From CAYMQB01 sp964392665 (GTDB lineage Bacteria > Hydrothermota > E44-bin80), in assembly GCA_964392665.1 (NCBI GenBank), contig CAYMQB010000049.1:1-18260 (forward strand): DNA of 18,260 nt, given 5' to 3'. Below are positions 1 to 7,620 of this stretch, piece by piece. A program made the translations under genes and the position numbers. Below the pieces are notes generated by a model, which ran no database searches, had not been told where the DNA came from, and saw only the letters and a program-made list of their open reading frames with translations. Position 1 is the stretch's first letter; every line of letters starts with the position of its first letter.

Positions 1-159
1 GATGATTTTTAAGTGCAAAGATACACTGCTTAATTCTACTTTCGATTTGTCTGAGCTATTTTGTTTTTCCCTTGACTTCGAAATGAAAATAAACTATATT
101 TTGCTTGCCTTTTATTGAACCCAATAAGGGGTTTTGAGGGAAATTATCCACGAGGATAG
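1..159. other. Upstream intergenic region
   Basis: This leading stretch holds no convincing gene. A frame open from base 2 to the TGA at 116-118 could be the end of a truncated upstream gene, but its translation has no recognisable motif and it overlaps a good promoter, so I do not call it. Besides the promoter (72-100) there is a small inverted repeat, AACCC 118-122 / GGGTT 129-133 with a 6-nt loop, which would lie near the 5' end of the transcript for the lipoprotein at 160. Confidence 0.4.
72..100 (+). promoter_or_regulatory. Sigma70-like promoter for the envelope operon
   Basis: TTGACT (72-77), a 17-nt spacer and TATATT (95-100) match the housekeeping consensus at 5/6 in each box with ideal spacing. 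Transcription would start near 107, giving a leader of about 50 nt before the ATG at 160. A GAGG at 152-155, only 4 nt from the ATG, is the likely ribosome-binding site. Called from pattern alone. Confidence 0.6.
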
Positions 160-1077
160 ATGATTCGGTTTTTAGCCAGATCGAGAAAGACAGATTTGAA
201 AACAAACATTATATTAGGTAGTATTTTTTCTCTCTTGCTTTTCACAAACTGCATGGAGGAATTAAAGAACATTGAGAAATCAACCTTAAAATACCCTTCG
301 AAACTAACTTACTCAACTTCCATTTCCATTGATGTAGAACAATTTTTGCCAGATAAGATTGCAATAGACGTCAAGGGTAATATATTTATTCTCGGCAATA
401 ACAGAACTCTTTTTGTTATTAGGACGAGCGGAACAATAGAGGAAATTGAGTTGGAACACATAAAACCTTGTGAGCTTGTCGATATTACGACCGATGGCTT
501 CGATATTTTCCTACTCGATAGAATGAACAGGAAAATCTGGACAGTTACAAGAGAAAGTATTTCAGACAAAGGTTTTGCACTTACAAAAAGACCTTTGTTA
601 TTCGATGTATCCAATAACGGACTATTCTCCGTTATTTACAGTAACATAAATGAGATTTCAATATTTTCTAAAACGGAAAGTAACTTCAATGGTTTTAGTC
701 TCGATGGAATGATTTTAACCACTAATGAGGGTGATTTAGTTTTCAAAAACAAAGTTATATACTTCGCAAACCAGAAAAACGATAGAGTAGAGAAGTATTA
801 TCTTTATAGTTCAAATAAAAAAGTTTTTTTTCGAATAGAATCTCCGAAATCTCTTACATTGGATATGTATGGAAATCTTTTTATCCAGGGTAAACACGAT
901 ATATTTTGCATTCGCCAGGGGAACGGTGATACAAAGACTTTTCTAACCGGAAACAAAGGTGAGGATATCGCAATATTCGATAGAAAGCTGTTTATCCTCA
1001 AACCTGAAGAAAAGAGTTTAGATGTTTTTAAGATTATTTACTCTTCTGCTGATTCAAACAACGGGACTCGAGAATAA
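160..1077 (+). CDS. Putative lipoprotein with beta-propeller-like repeats
   Basis: The 305-residue product has a basic N-terminus, a hydrophobic stretch at about residues 17-30 and a lipobox-like LFTNC ending at Cys32, so it is probably a lipoprotein exported by Sec and anchored in the envelope. The rest is beta-rich, with recurring blocks of the type IAIDVKGNIFILG and LTLDMYGNLFIQGKHD, typical of NHL or six-bladed propeller repeats. No catalytic motif is visible. The gene is the first of the left-hand cluster, and its last 56 nt overlap in another frame the start of the 1100-residue barrel gene, so the two are almost certainly co-transcribed and their products may work together at the outer membrane. 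The final dozen residues (after about LDVFKII) look like read-through sequence set by the overlap. The propeller call is from repeat pattern, not from a named family match. Confidence 0.75.
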   Translation: MIRFLARSRKTDLKTNIILGSIFSLLLFTNCMEELKNIEKSTLKYPSKLTYSTSISIDVEQFLPDKIAIDVKGNIFILGNNRTLFVIRTSGTIEEIELEHIKPCELVDITTDGFDIFLLDRMNRKIWTVTRESISDKGFALTKRPLLFDVSNNGLFSVIYSNINEISIFSKTESNFNGFSLDGMILTTNEGDLVFKNKVIYFANQKNDRVEKYYLYSSNKKVFFRIESPKSLTLDMYGNLFIQGKHDIFCIRQGNGDTKTFLTGNKGEDIAIFDRKLFILKPEEKSLDVFKIIYSSADSNNGTRE

Positions 1078-4000
1078 TTCACCTATAAGCATCTCAAAGA
1101 GCCTTTCTTATAGAAAAGTTGTGATTCAAGCCGAAGAGAAAAAGATGTTCTATGAATTACCGGATAGATTCATAATCACAAATTCGGAAATCCTTAAGGA
1201 AAATAACGTTACCCTTGAGAGAGAAAAGGACTATTTGCTGAACACAAGGGACGGCGTTCTGCTATTTCTTAAATCTGTCAAAATTGGTCAGGATTTGACT
1301 ATTTCTTACTATTATCTTCCGTTTGAAATCGACAAGGAATATAAACGCAGGAGTATAAGTTCATTTATACAGGGAAAAGCAACGGTGAAACAGAACAAAA
1401 ACGAAAAAACTTTGAAAACATACGATAAAACGGGTATTGTCCTCGGGGGCGCAAAAACCTTTTCTATCGGAATGAACTCATATGGAGATTTTTCCTTCGA
1501 CCAATCCCTGAAGGTCAATATAAGTGGAGAAATCGCAACAGGTCTTTCGATAAGCGGTGTTTTATCTGATGAAAATACGCCATTGGAACCAGAAGGTACG
1601 ACCGAGTCTCTGGAGCAATTGGATAGAGTATATATAGAAGTAAAAGGAAAACGTATGACTGCTACAATTGGAGATTACGATGTGAATTACAACATGCTAA
1701 ATACAGTTGTTGTGCAAAGAAAGCTTCTTGGTGTGACAGGTAATTTTGAAAGCTATGGCGCAGGTTTTAATGCATCTTTTGGAATTCCGAGAGGTAAATA
1801 CCAATCCGTGCATATTAAAGGGATTGAAGGAAAACAGGGACCTTATCAACTAAAAAGCACCGACGGCGAAGATGATATTGTTGTTGTTGCTGGAACGGAA
1901 ACTGTTTACCTTGATGGTCTGCTGTTAAAGAGAGGAGACAAGAACGATTATGTGATAGAATACAGTCTTGCACAAATAACATTTACCCTTAAGAAACTAA
2001 TTACTAATGAGACCGATATTGTTGTCGAATATCAGTATACAAGGCTTGGTTTTAAGAGGAACTTTTATTCGTCAAAAGCGGAATATGAGTATAACAATTC
2101 TAAGGTAACCGCATTCATTGTAAGGGAAGGTGATGATGTTTCTCAAACTGAAGGTTTTGAACTCACGAATGAAAGAAAAGCTTTTCTCTCTCAGCTTGGA
2201 GACGATACAACAGCAAACTGGATTGAAAGCGGCGATTATGTGGGTATCGCGAAAGGGGATTACAGTTTTACCGACTCTTTTTACGTATACAGGGGCTACA
2301 GACAAGGTGAATGGAATGTTTCCTTTACTTATGTTGGAAACGGTAAAGGAGATTATTTATATAGTGATTCCCTTTCTGGTTTTTTCTATGTTGGGGCTAA
2401 CAATGGAGAATACGTAAGCAAAATAAGAGTTTCACTCCCCGAGAGAGAAGATTACGCAGGCTTCTCTGTGGGCATTTGTCTTCTGAAAGCACTAAACTTC
2501 CAGAGTGAAATACTCGGTTCTGATTATGACAGAAATACTCTTTCCGGACTCGACGATGGTGATAATAGAGGTTTTGTTACAAACCTAAAAACCGATATAA
2601 AAGCAATAGAATGCAATTGGGGAAAGGTAAACCTACTCGGAGAATATCAATACAGAAATGAGTATTTCAAACCCCTGTATCGATTTCAGAAAAATGATTT
2701 TGAAGAAAAGTGGAATCTCGAAAACATACTCGGAATTCAGGATTCAAGAAATATTGGAGTTCAATACACCAAGGACGATATTATTAAATCGAGAGTAACG
2801 TTGTCGTTTCTGAAAAGAAAAGCTGTGAGTGCACGACTCGAGGAAGGTATTTTCTCTTTGACCAGTAAAAATATCCCTCGACTTGATATTAACTCGAGTA
2901 ACTTAGAGGTTAAAGGCGATACGATATCTAAGAGTTCAAAAAAGAATTACATAAATACAGCCTATTCTTTCTGGAGGTTTTCACCTTCAATTTTTGCCAA
3001 ACAGGAGTCAAGAACTGATTCCGATAGAGAAAGGTGGAGGGAATTGGGAGGTGAGTTAGGATTTCTTCTATTACAGTCTACAATGCTTTCTGCAGGAATA
3101 AGTAAGAGACTTGACGAGAAATTCATAAACAACGAAAAAACATTCGATAGACAATCCCAAACAATTACGAAAAGCTTTGGTTTAAAAACACAGCAAGATA
3201 ATATTCTAACAACGAATCTTTACATTACATCAAGGGAAAGGATTTATGAAAATCAGTATCCTGGAGAGAATACTGAGCTTTTGCTCATAGAATCTTCCAC
3301 TCATTTTTCTCCACTTGCAAGAAAAGTTGACATTGAAATGGATTATTCCGTAACAGGGAAAAACTCCACATTGATTAGAGAGATGTTTTATGAAGTAGAA
3401 GAGGGAAAAGGAGATTACAACAAGGACCAGAACACGGGAGAATACTATCTGGATACACTTGGGAGTTACAAGAGAACAGTTGAAGCGGTTGGCGAAGGGA
3501 ATCCTGTAACAGGTGTAAAAACGTATACCAGCATTGAATTTTTTCCCGTTAGTGTTTTTAGATGTAATCTAACTGCAAGCGTAAAAGAGGACAACAAAGG
3601 AACTGACAAAATTCCAATATATATCCTCAGGTTGTCAAAATTTCTGAATGACTCTCTTACTGTTACCGGTAGACAGTCTCTCGATGGCAATATTTCTTTG
3701 CGCCCTCAAAAATCGACAACATTATTCTGTTCATTTGATTTCCTGAAAAGTTTAAATAATCAATTGGTTACAAATGCTCGCAGGAATTATTCCGATACAT
3801 ATGAACTGCGTTTAGAGCAAGCTCTAACAAGGAAAAGCAAACTCACGCTCGATTACCGACACAAACGAGATACAGATGAAAGCGTTGGAACCGGTGTGGA
3901 GAAGTACGAAAGAAAAATAGAAGTTACCCCCGAATGGTCTTACTATTTACGCTCAAATCTCGAAGTTTTAGTCGGAATAACGAAATGCAATATTAAAATT

Positions 4001-4324
4001 GAAGAACCTTTATGGTATAGTAATCTGGGAATTATCGACATTGATGGAGAAACCGTTTCCACTGCCCTTGCTTACACACATCTGAATACCGCAATAGTCA
4101 ATGTTAGTTTGTCTTTGACAAGAAATTCTACCGATACAGATACGGATGTTCTCCCATTTGATGTTCGGAGTTTTTATCCAACTGGCATTACAACGGATTG
4201 GAAGATTCTTGGAAACATCAGTATTTCCAATATGTTTGCGCTTGATGTTTCTTACAGAGGAGTAAATAGACCTGACAAAAGAACACTCCATTCGGCAAAC
4301 GTAGAAGTGCGTGCCGACTTCTAA
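1022..4324 (+). CDS. Large outer-membrane beta-barrel protein
   Basis: The 1100-residue product starts with a short signal peptide (MFLRLFTLLLIQTTG). An in-frame TAG directly precedes the ATG, so this is the earliest possible start. Residues about 25-110 form a beta-rich N-terminal domain. About residues 140-350 contain a block known to me from large barrels of uncultured FCB-type and WOR-3 bacteria: GDYDVNYN, then KGIEGKQGPYQLK, VYLDGLLLKRGDKNDYVIEY and a following ITFT strand. From about 350 to the end there are alternating hydrophobic and charged strands with many aromatic residues, as expected for a very large barrel, ending in VEVRADF with the terminal Phe typical of outer-membrane proteins. 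GDY/GEY motifs recur around residues 400-465 and at about 798. It overlaps the upstream lipoprotein gene by 56 nt. Export, surface display or adhesin roles are all possible; function is unknown. Confidence 0.8.
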   Translation: MFLRLFTLLLIQTTGLENNSPISISKSLSYRKVVIQAEEKKMFYELPDRFIITNSEILKENNVTLEREKDYLLNTRDGVLLFLKSVKIGQDLTISYYYLPFEIDKEYKRRSISSFIQGKATVKQNKNEKTLKTYDKTGIVLGGAKTFSIGMNSYGDFSFDQSLKVNISGEIATGLSISGVLSDENTPLEPEGTTESLEQLDRVYIEVKGKRMTATIGDYDVNYNMLNTVVVQRKLLGVTGNFESYGAGFNASFGIPRGKYQSVHIKGIEGKQGPYQLKSTDGEDDIVVVAGTETVYLDGLLLKRGDKNDYVIEYSLAQITFTLKKLITNETDIVVEYQYTRLGFKRNFYSSKAEYEYNNSKVTAFIVREGDDVSQTEGFELTNERKAFLSQLGDDTTANWIESGDYVGIAKGDYSFTDSFYVYRGYRQGEWNVSFTYVGNGKGDYLYSDSLSGFFYVGANNGEYVSKIRVSLPEREDYAGFSVGICLLKALNFQSEILGSDYDRNTLSGLDDGDNRGFVTNLKTDIKAIECNWGKVNLLGEYQYRNEYFKPLYRFQKNDFEEKWNLENILGIQDSRNIGVQYTKDDIIKSRVTLSFLKRKAVSARLEEGIFSLTSKNIPRLDINSSNLEVKGDTISKSSKKNYINTAYSFWRFSPSIFAKQESRTDSDRERWRELGGELGFLLLQSTMLSAGISKRLDEKFINNEKTFDRQSQTITKSFGLKTQQDNILTTNLYITSRERIYENQYPGENTELLLIESSTHFSPLARKVDIEMDYSVTGKNSTLIREMFYEVEEGKGDYNKDQNTGEYYLDTLGSYKRTVEAVGEGNPVTGVKTYTSIEFFPVSVFRCNLTASVKEDNKGTDKIPIYILRLSKFLNDSLTVTGRQSLDGNISLRPQKSTTLFCSFDFLKSLNNQLVTNARRNYSDTYELRLEQALTRKSKLTLDYRHKRDTDESVGTGVEKYERKIEVTPEWSYYLRSNLEVLVGITKCNIKIEEPLWYSNLGIIDIDGETVSTALAYTHLNTAIVNVSLSLTRNSTDTDTDVLPFDVRSFYPTGITTDWKILGNISISNMFALDVSYRGVNRPDKRTLHSANVEVRADF

Positions 4325-4590
4325 ATCTCAGCTTATAGTATTCTGAACGCGTCAAATTGCAGGAAAGCTGGCATATTGCAATCCTGCAAAAAATTGTTGA
4401 CAAATCGACCAGTTTATTGTATCGTTGCAACAATAGAACTTTTTATTTGATAAGACATCCTATAAAGCTCTGGATGTTTGATTGCAGTAAAAAAATGATG
4501 TGTTGTTGTTACAGAGTTCACTCTGCGTCAGAGATATAATTCCAAACTTCGTTTGTTAAGTATAACGAATATTGTAACAAGGAGGTAGCG
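4325..4590 (+). promoter_or_regulatory. Intergenic control region before the PEBP lipoprotein
   Basis: No gene is credible in these 266 nt. It contains an 8-bp inverted repeat TTGCAGGA 4357-4364 / TCCTGCAA 4382-4389 (17-nt loop, no T-run after it), a promoter at 4397-4425, and a leader of about 155 nt. The leader holds ACATCC 4455-4460 / GGATGT 4472-4477, a three-arm set CAGAG 4512-4516, CTCTG 4521-4525, CAGAG 4529-4533 in which the middle arm can pair with either side, CAAAC-ttc-GTTTG at 4543-4555, and TTGTTA 4553-4558 / TAACAA 4575-4580. The last reaches the edge of the strong AAGGAGG ribosome-binding site at 4579-4585. No known riboswitch class was recognised. Confidence 0.4.
4397..4425 (+). 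promoter_or_regulatory. Promoter with overlapping operator-like repeat
   Basis: TTGACA (4397-4402), a 17-nt spacer and TATCGT (4420-4425) form a plausible sigma70 promoter. Its -10 box is overlapped by an inverted repeat, TATTGT 4415-4420 / ACAATA 4430-4435, that includes the perfect palindrome GTTGCAAC at 4424-4431. A dyad placed across the -10 box and start site is the usual position for a repressor operator. Which regulator would bind is unknown. Confidence 0.45.
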
Positions 4591-5145
4591 ATGTTTCGCA
4601 TAGGTTATTTTTTTCTTGCAGCGCTTTTGTTTTTTTCCTGCCAAAAGGAAAACCAATCAACCGTTAAATCAATAGGAGATGACAAAATGGAAATAAAAAT
4701 AAGCAGTAACGCTTTTGGCGAAGGTGAGATGATACCAAAAAAGTATACCTGCGACGGTGAAGATATCTCGCCACCACTCCAGTTTATTGATGTTCCAAAA
4801 GCAACAAAAACACTCGCTCTTATCTGTGATGACCCGGATGCTCCAATGGGTATATGGGTTCATTGGGTTTTGTTTAATTTACCCGGAGATATGAAAGAAC
4901 TTGCTGAAGCAATAAAATCCGACAACATTGAAAAAATGGGAGCGAAACAAGGAACAAATAGTTTCCAAAAAACGGATTACGGCGGCCCCTGTCCTCCTGG
5001 TGGGACACACCGTTACTTCTTCAAACTCTATTCGCTTGACTGTAAACTTGACCTTAAAACAGGTATTACGAAAAAACAATTGCTTAAGTCTATGGAAGAA
5101 CACATTGTCGCAAAAGGTCAACTAATGGGAAAATACTCGAGATAA
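4591..5145 (+). CDS. YbhB/YbcL-type PEBP family lipoprotein
   Basis: A 184-residue member of the phosphatidylethanolamine-binding protein family (bacterial YbhB/YbcL branch). The N-terminal 17 residues are a lipoprotein signal ending in LLFFSC, so Cys17 should be lipidated. The PEBP domain covers about residues 33-182 and keeps the family signatures: DPDAP (81-85), HWVLFNLP (91-98) and GGPCPPGGTHRYFF (131-144), which build the small anion-binding pocket. E. coli YbhB and YbcL are cytoplasmic or periplasmic, so lipid anchoring is a variation but not unique. A strong AAGGAGG lies 5 nt before the ATG. The DUF5916 gene starts 26 nt downstream, suggesting co-transcription. The family is certain; the ligand and role (kinase modulation in eukaryotes, mostly unknown in bacteria) are not. 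Confidence 0.9.
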   Translation: MFRIGYFFLAALLFFSCQKENQSTVKSIGDDKMEIKISSNAFGEGEMIPKKYTCDGEDISPPLQFIDVPKATKTLALICDDPDAPMGIWVHWVLFNLPGDMKELAEAIKSDNIEKMGAKQGTNSFQKTDYGGPCPPGGTHRYFFKLYSLDCKLDLKTGITKKQLLKSMEEHIVAKGQLMGKYSR

Positions 5146-5171
5146 GAGTATATAAGTTAGTAAAGAAAAGT

Positions 5172-7535
5172 TTGAAAGCGTGTTACCCGTTTGCGTTTTT
5201 ATCAATATTGTTATCTTTATCACCATCATTCCTTTTCTCCTCACCGAGACTCGTAAAAGCAGCAAGAACTGATAAGAGAATTCGAATTGACGGAAAGCTT
5301 GATGAGCCGTCCTGGAGATTGGCGCAACCATCCGGCAATTTTACACAGAAGTACCCGGTAGAAGACACCATTCCTTCCGAATCAACAACTGTCAGAGTAA
5401 TATATGACAAAAGAAATCTTTATGTTGGTGTTCGTGCATATGACAGTGAACCGGGAAAAATTGTCGGAAGACTTTCGCGTCGGGATGTTTGGGAAGAATC
5501 CGACAACATTGCTGTTTACATAGATAGTTATTTTGATAGAAGAACCTGCTACACATTTGAAACTAACCCCAGAGGGGTCAAAATAGACTGGTACATCTAC
5601 GATGATAGTTGGACAGACTGGAGCTGGGATGCGGTTTGGGATGTAGAAACCAATATTGATTCGCTTGGCTGGACAGCAGAATTTGCCATACCGTTTTCAA
5701 TTCTGAGATTTCAGAACAAGGATAGTCTTGAATTTGGATTTGAAGTAATTAGATATATAAGTAGAAAAAGAGAAACCGTGGAATGGGAATTCATTTCAGA
5801 AGATGTTTCCGGATTTGTCTCGTGTTTTGGAATGTTAACCGGCATCTATGATATTTCTGCGCCAAAAAATCTTGAATTCCTTCCCTATGGTGCTGGGAGA
5901 CTAACGGATGAGGAAGAAGGGAAATACCATTTTTGCCATTGGGGCTGCAATCTTAAATACGGAATAAGTTCCAATTTCATTCTGGATGCTGCGGTGAACC
6001 CGGATTTTGGACAGGTGGAGGCGGACCCGTCGCAACTCAACCTAAGTGTATTCGAGACATACTATCAGGAAAAAAGACCGTTTTTTATGGAAGGCAAGGA
6101 CCTTTTCGAGACAGAATATGAACTTTTTTACTCAAGAAGGATAGGTAAATCGCTTGGGTACTTTAGTATTTTACCTTCCGATGTTATTAAAGAACAACCT
6201 GAATTTACAACAATCATTGGTGCAATGAAACTGACAGGGAAAGTGAAAGGTCTTAACTTCGGATTAGTTGAGGCTATTACAGCACCAGAGTACGCAGTTG
6301 TAGATTCTCAAGGAGTTGAGAGAAAAAGATTAATAGAGCCCTTAACCAACTATTCGGTAGTACGAATAAAACAGGATGTTCTGGAAACTTCTTACATAGG
6401 TTTGATATCGACTGCCTGCAACAGAAAGCAAGGTAATTCCGCATATTCGGGTGGCCTTGACTGGGATTTGAGATTACTAAAAAACTATTCATTTGAAGGT
6501 CAAATTGCATTAAGTAAGGTAGATAATAAAGAATACGCGGATTATTTTAGACTCGGTAAAGCGGGAGGGAGAATATACAATTGGGGCGCTTCGTATTCAG
6601 AAGTATCAAGAAACTTTGATATTAGAGATATGGGTTATGTGTATAGAAACAATGAGAGGAACGCTGGAGGATGGTTTTCCCTTTTTACAAGTGACCCCTG
6701 TTGGATAACGCATAGAATGGCTGCTAATCTTAATATCTGGCACTCATGGAATTTTGAGAGCTTAATAATTGAAGATGGTTTAAATAGTGGATGGTGGATA
6801 ACATTCAATAATTACTGGAGCATAAATCTTTTCTGGGTTCACGAATTTCCCATTTTTAACGATTGGATTACAAGAGGAGTACCCGCTCTTCTTGTTCCTT
6901 CTTCTGACTGGATAAACATAAGTTTCTGCACTGATTCAAGAAAGTCTGTCTATTATGGCATATCTACAGGCATTGGTAATTGTGAATCAAAAAGTTTCTC
7001 TAATTCAATATGGCCATATATTAGTCTGAAGACATTTTCAAATTTTAAAACCACATTTTCCGCCAGTTACTCCCATTCCTTCGATTATGCAGAGTGGATT
7101 TCAAACATAGATGATGATGCCGATGGCATAATTGACCACTATGTTTTCGGTGAGATGACAACGGATGTTTTGAGTACAACAATACGCTCGGATATTGCAT
7201 TCACGAAAAACATAACACTGCAACTATGGATGCAACCTTATATTGCGGTTGGAGAATACTCAAACTATAAGGAACTCATTGATGCTAATGATTATGCCTT
7301 TACCCCTTACCACATAGAAACCTTCCCTGATTTCAATCAGAAATTTCTTAAACTCAATGTCGTTTTCCGCTGGCAATACTCACCGGGCAGTACAGTATAT
7401 TTTGTCATTACAAACTCACTTGCGGATTTTTCCCACCCCGGAGACTTTTCGCCAATCAGGGACTTGAAATCCGCTTTCACAGCAAAAGGAGAAAGAATCT
7501 ATCTAATCAAGATAAATAAGTGGTTGAGTTTGTAG
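5172..7535 (+). CDS. CBM9-like/DUF5916 outer-membrane protein
   Basis: The 787-residue product begins at a TTG codon. No in-frame ATG or GTG lies near, and this start gives a good signal peptide (MKAC... to about FLFS at 20-23). Residues about 30-215 form a carbohydrate-binding-family-9-like beta-sandwich of the DUF5916 kind, opening with IDGKLDEPSW (39-48). The following region carries the DUF5916 hallmarks NPDFGQVEADPSQ (about 276-288) and EKRPFFMEGKDLF (about 300-312), then FYSRRIG. The last about 450 residues are strand-rich and aromatic, fitting a C-terminal outer-membrane barrel. Such proteins are common in Bacteroidota, Gemmatimonadota and related uncultured lineages, usually without known function; binding or uptake of a glycan is a guess from the CBM9-like part. 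Only a weak AAAGAAAAG precedes the start, so expression may depend on coupling to the PEBP gene 26 nt upstream. Confidence 0.88.
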   Translation: MKACYPFAFLSILLSLSPSFLFSSPRLVKAARTDKRIRIDGKLDEPSWRLAQPSGNFTQKYPVEDTIPSESTTVRVIYDKRNLYVGVRAYDSEPGKIVGRLSRRDVWEESDNIAVYIDSYFDRRTCYTFETNPRGVKIDWYIYDDSWTDWSWDAVWDVETNIDSLGWTAEFAIPFSILRFQNKDSLEFGFEVIRYISRKRETVEWEFISEDVSGFVSCFGMLTGIYDISAPKNLEFLPYGAGRLTDEEEGKYHFCHWGCNLKYGISSNFILDAAVNPDFGQVEADPSQLNLSVFETYYQEKRPFFMEGKDLFETEYELFYSRRIGKSLGYFSILPSDVIKEQPEFTTIIGAMKLTGKVKGLNFGLVEAITAPEYAVVDSQGVERKRLIEPLTNYSVVRIKQDVLETSYIGLISTACNRKQGNSAYSGGLDWDLRLLKNYSFEGQIALSKVDNKEYADYFRLGKAGGRIYNWGASYSEVSRNFDIRDMGYVYRNNERNAGGWFSLFTSDPCWITHRMAANLNIWHSWNFESLIIEDGLNSGWWITFNNYWSINLFWVHEFPIFNDWITRGVPALLVPSSDWINISFCTDSRKSVYYGISTGIGNCESKSFSNSIWPYISLKTFSNFKTTFSASYSHSFDYAEWISNIDDDADGIIDHYVFGEMTTDVLSTTIRSDIAFTKNITLQLWMQPYIAVGEYSNYKELIDANDYAFTPYHIETFPDFNQKFLKLNVVFRWQYSPGSTVYFVITNSLADFSHPGDFSPIRDLKSAFTAKGERIYLIKINKWLSL

Positions 7536-7580
7536 TTTTATAAAAGGCTTTCGGACTGCAATTCTTCAACTTAAATTTTC

Positions 7581-7608
7581 TTGACAAACAGCTTTTTTGG
7601 TCTATAAT
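7581..7608 (+). promoter_or_regulatory. Near-consensus promoter giving an almost leaderless mRNA
   Basis: TTGACA (7581-7586), a 16-nt spacer and TATAAT (7603-7608) match the sigma70 consensus exactly in both boxes. A start point 6-9 nt below the -10 box falls at 7614-7617, only 4-7 nt before the ATG at 7621, and no Shine-Dalgarno sequence lies in between. This placement also rules out the TTG at 7597 as the translation start, because it would sit inside the promoter spacer. Confidence 0.75.
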
Positions 7609-7620
7609 TGTTTGATAATT

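Noticed and set aside
1..118. Partial upstream gene ending at 118
   Set aside because: Open frame of 39 codons only, without motif, overlapping a strong promoter.
4357..4389. Inverted repeat TTGCAGGA/TCCTGCAA as a terminator of the barrel gene
   Set aside because: The 17-nt loop and the A-run instead of a T-run after the stem do not fit an intrinsic terminator on the + strand.
4357..4539. 60-codon + strand ORF in the intergenic region
   Set aside because: It spans an inverted repeat and a promoter, has no ribosome-binding site, is rich in Cys and His without pattern, and resembles no family.
7597..7620. TTG start eight codons upstream for the sugar-phosphate transferase
   Set aside because: The codon lies in the spacer between perfect -35 and -10 boxes, so it would not be on the transcript from that promoter.
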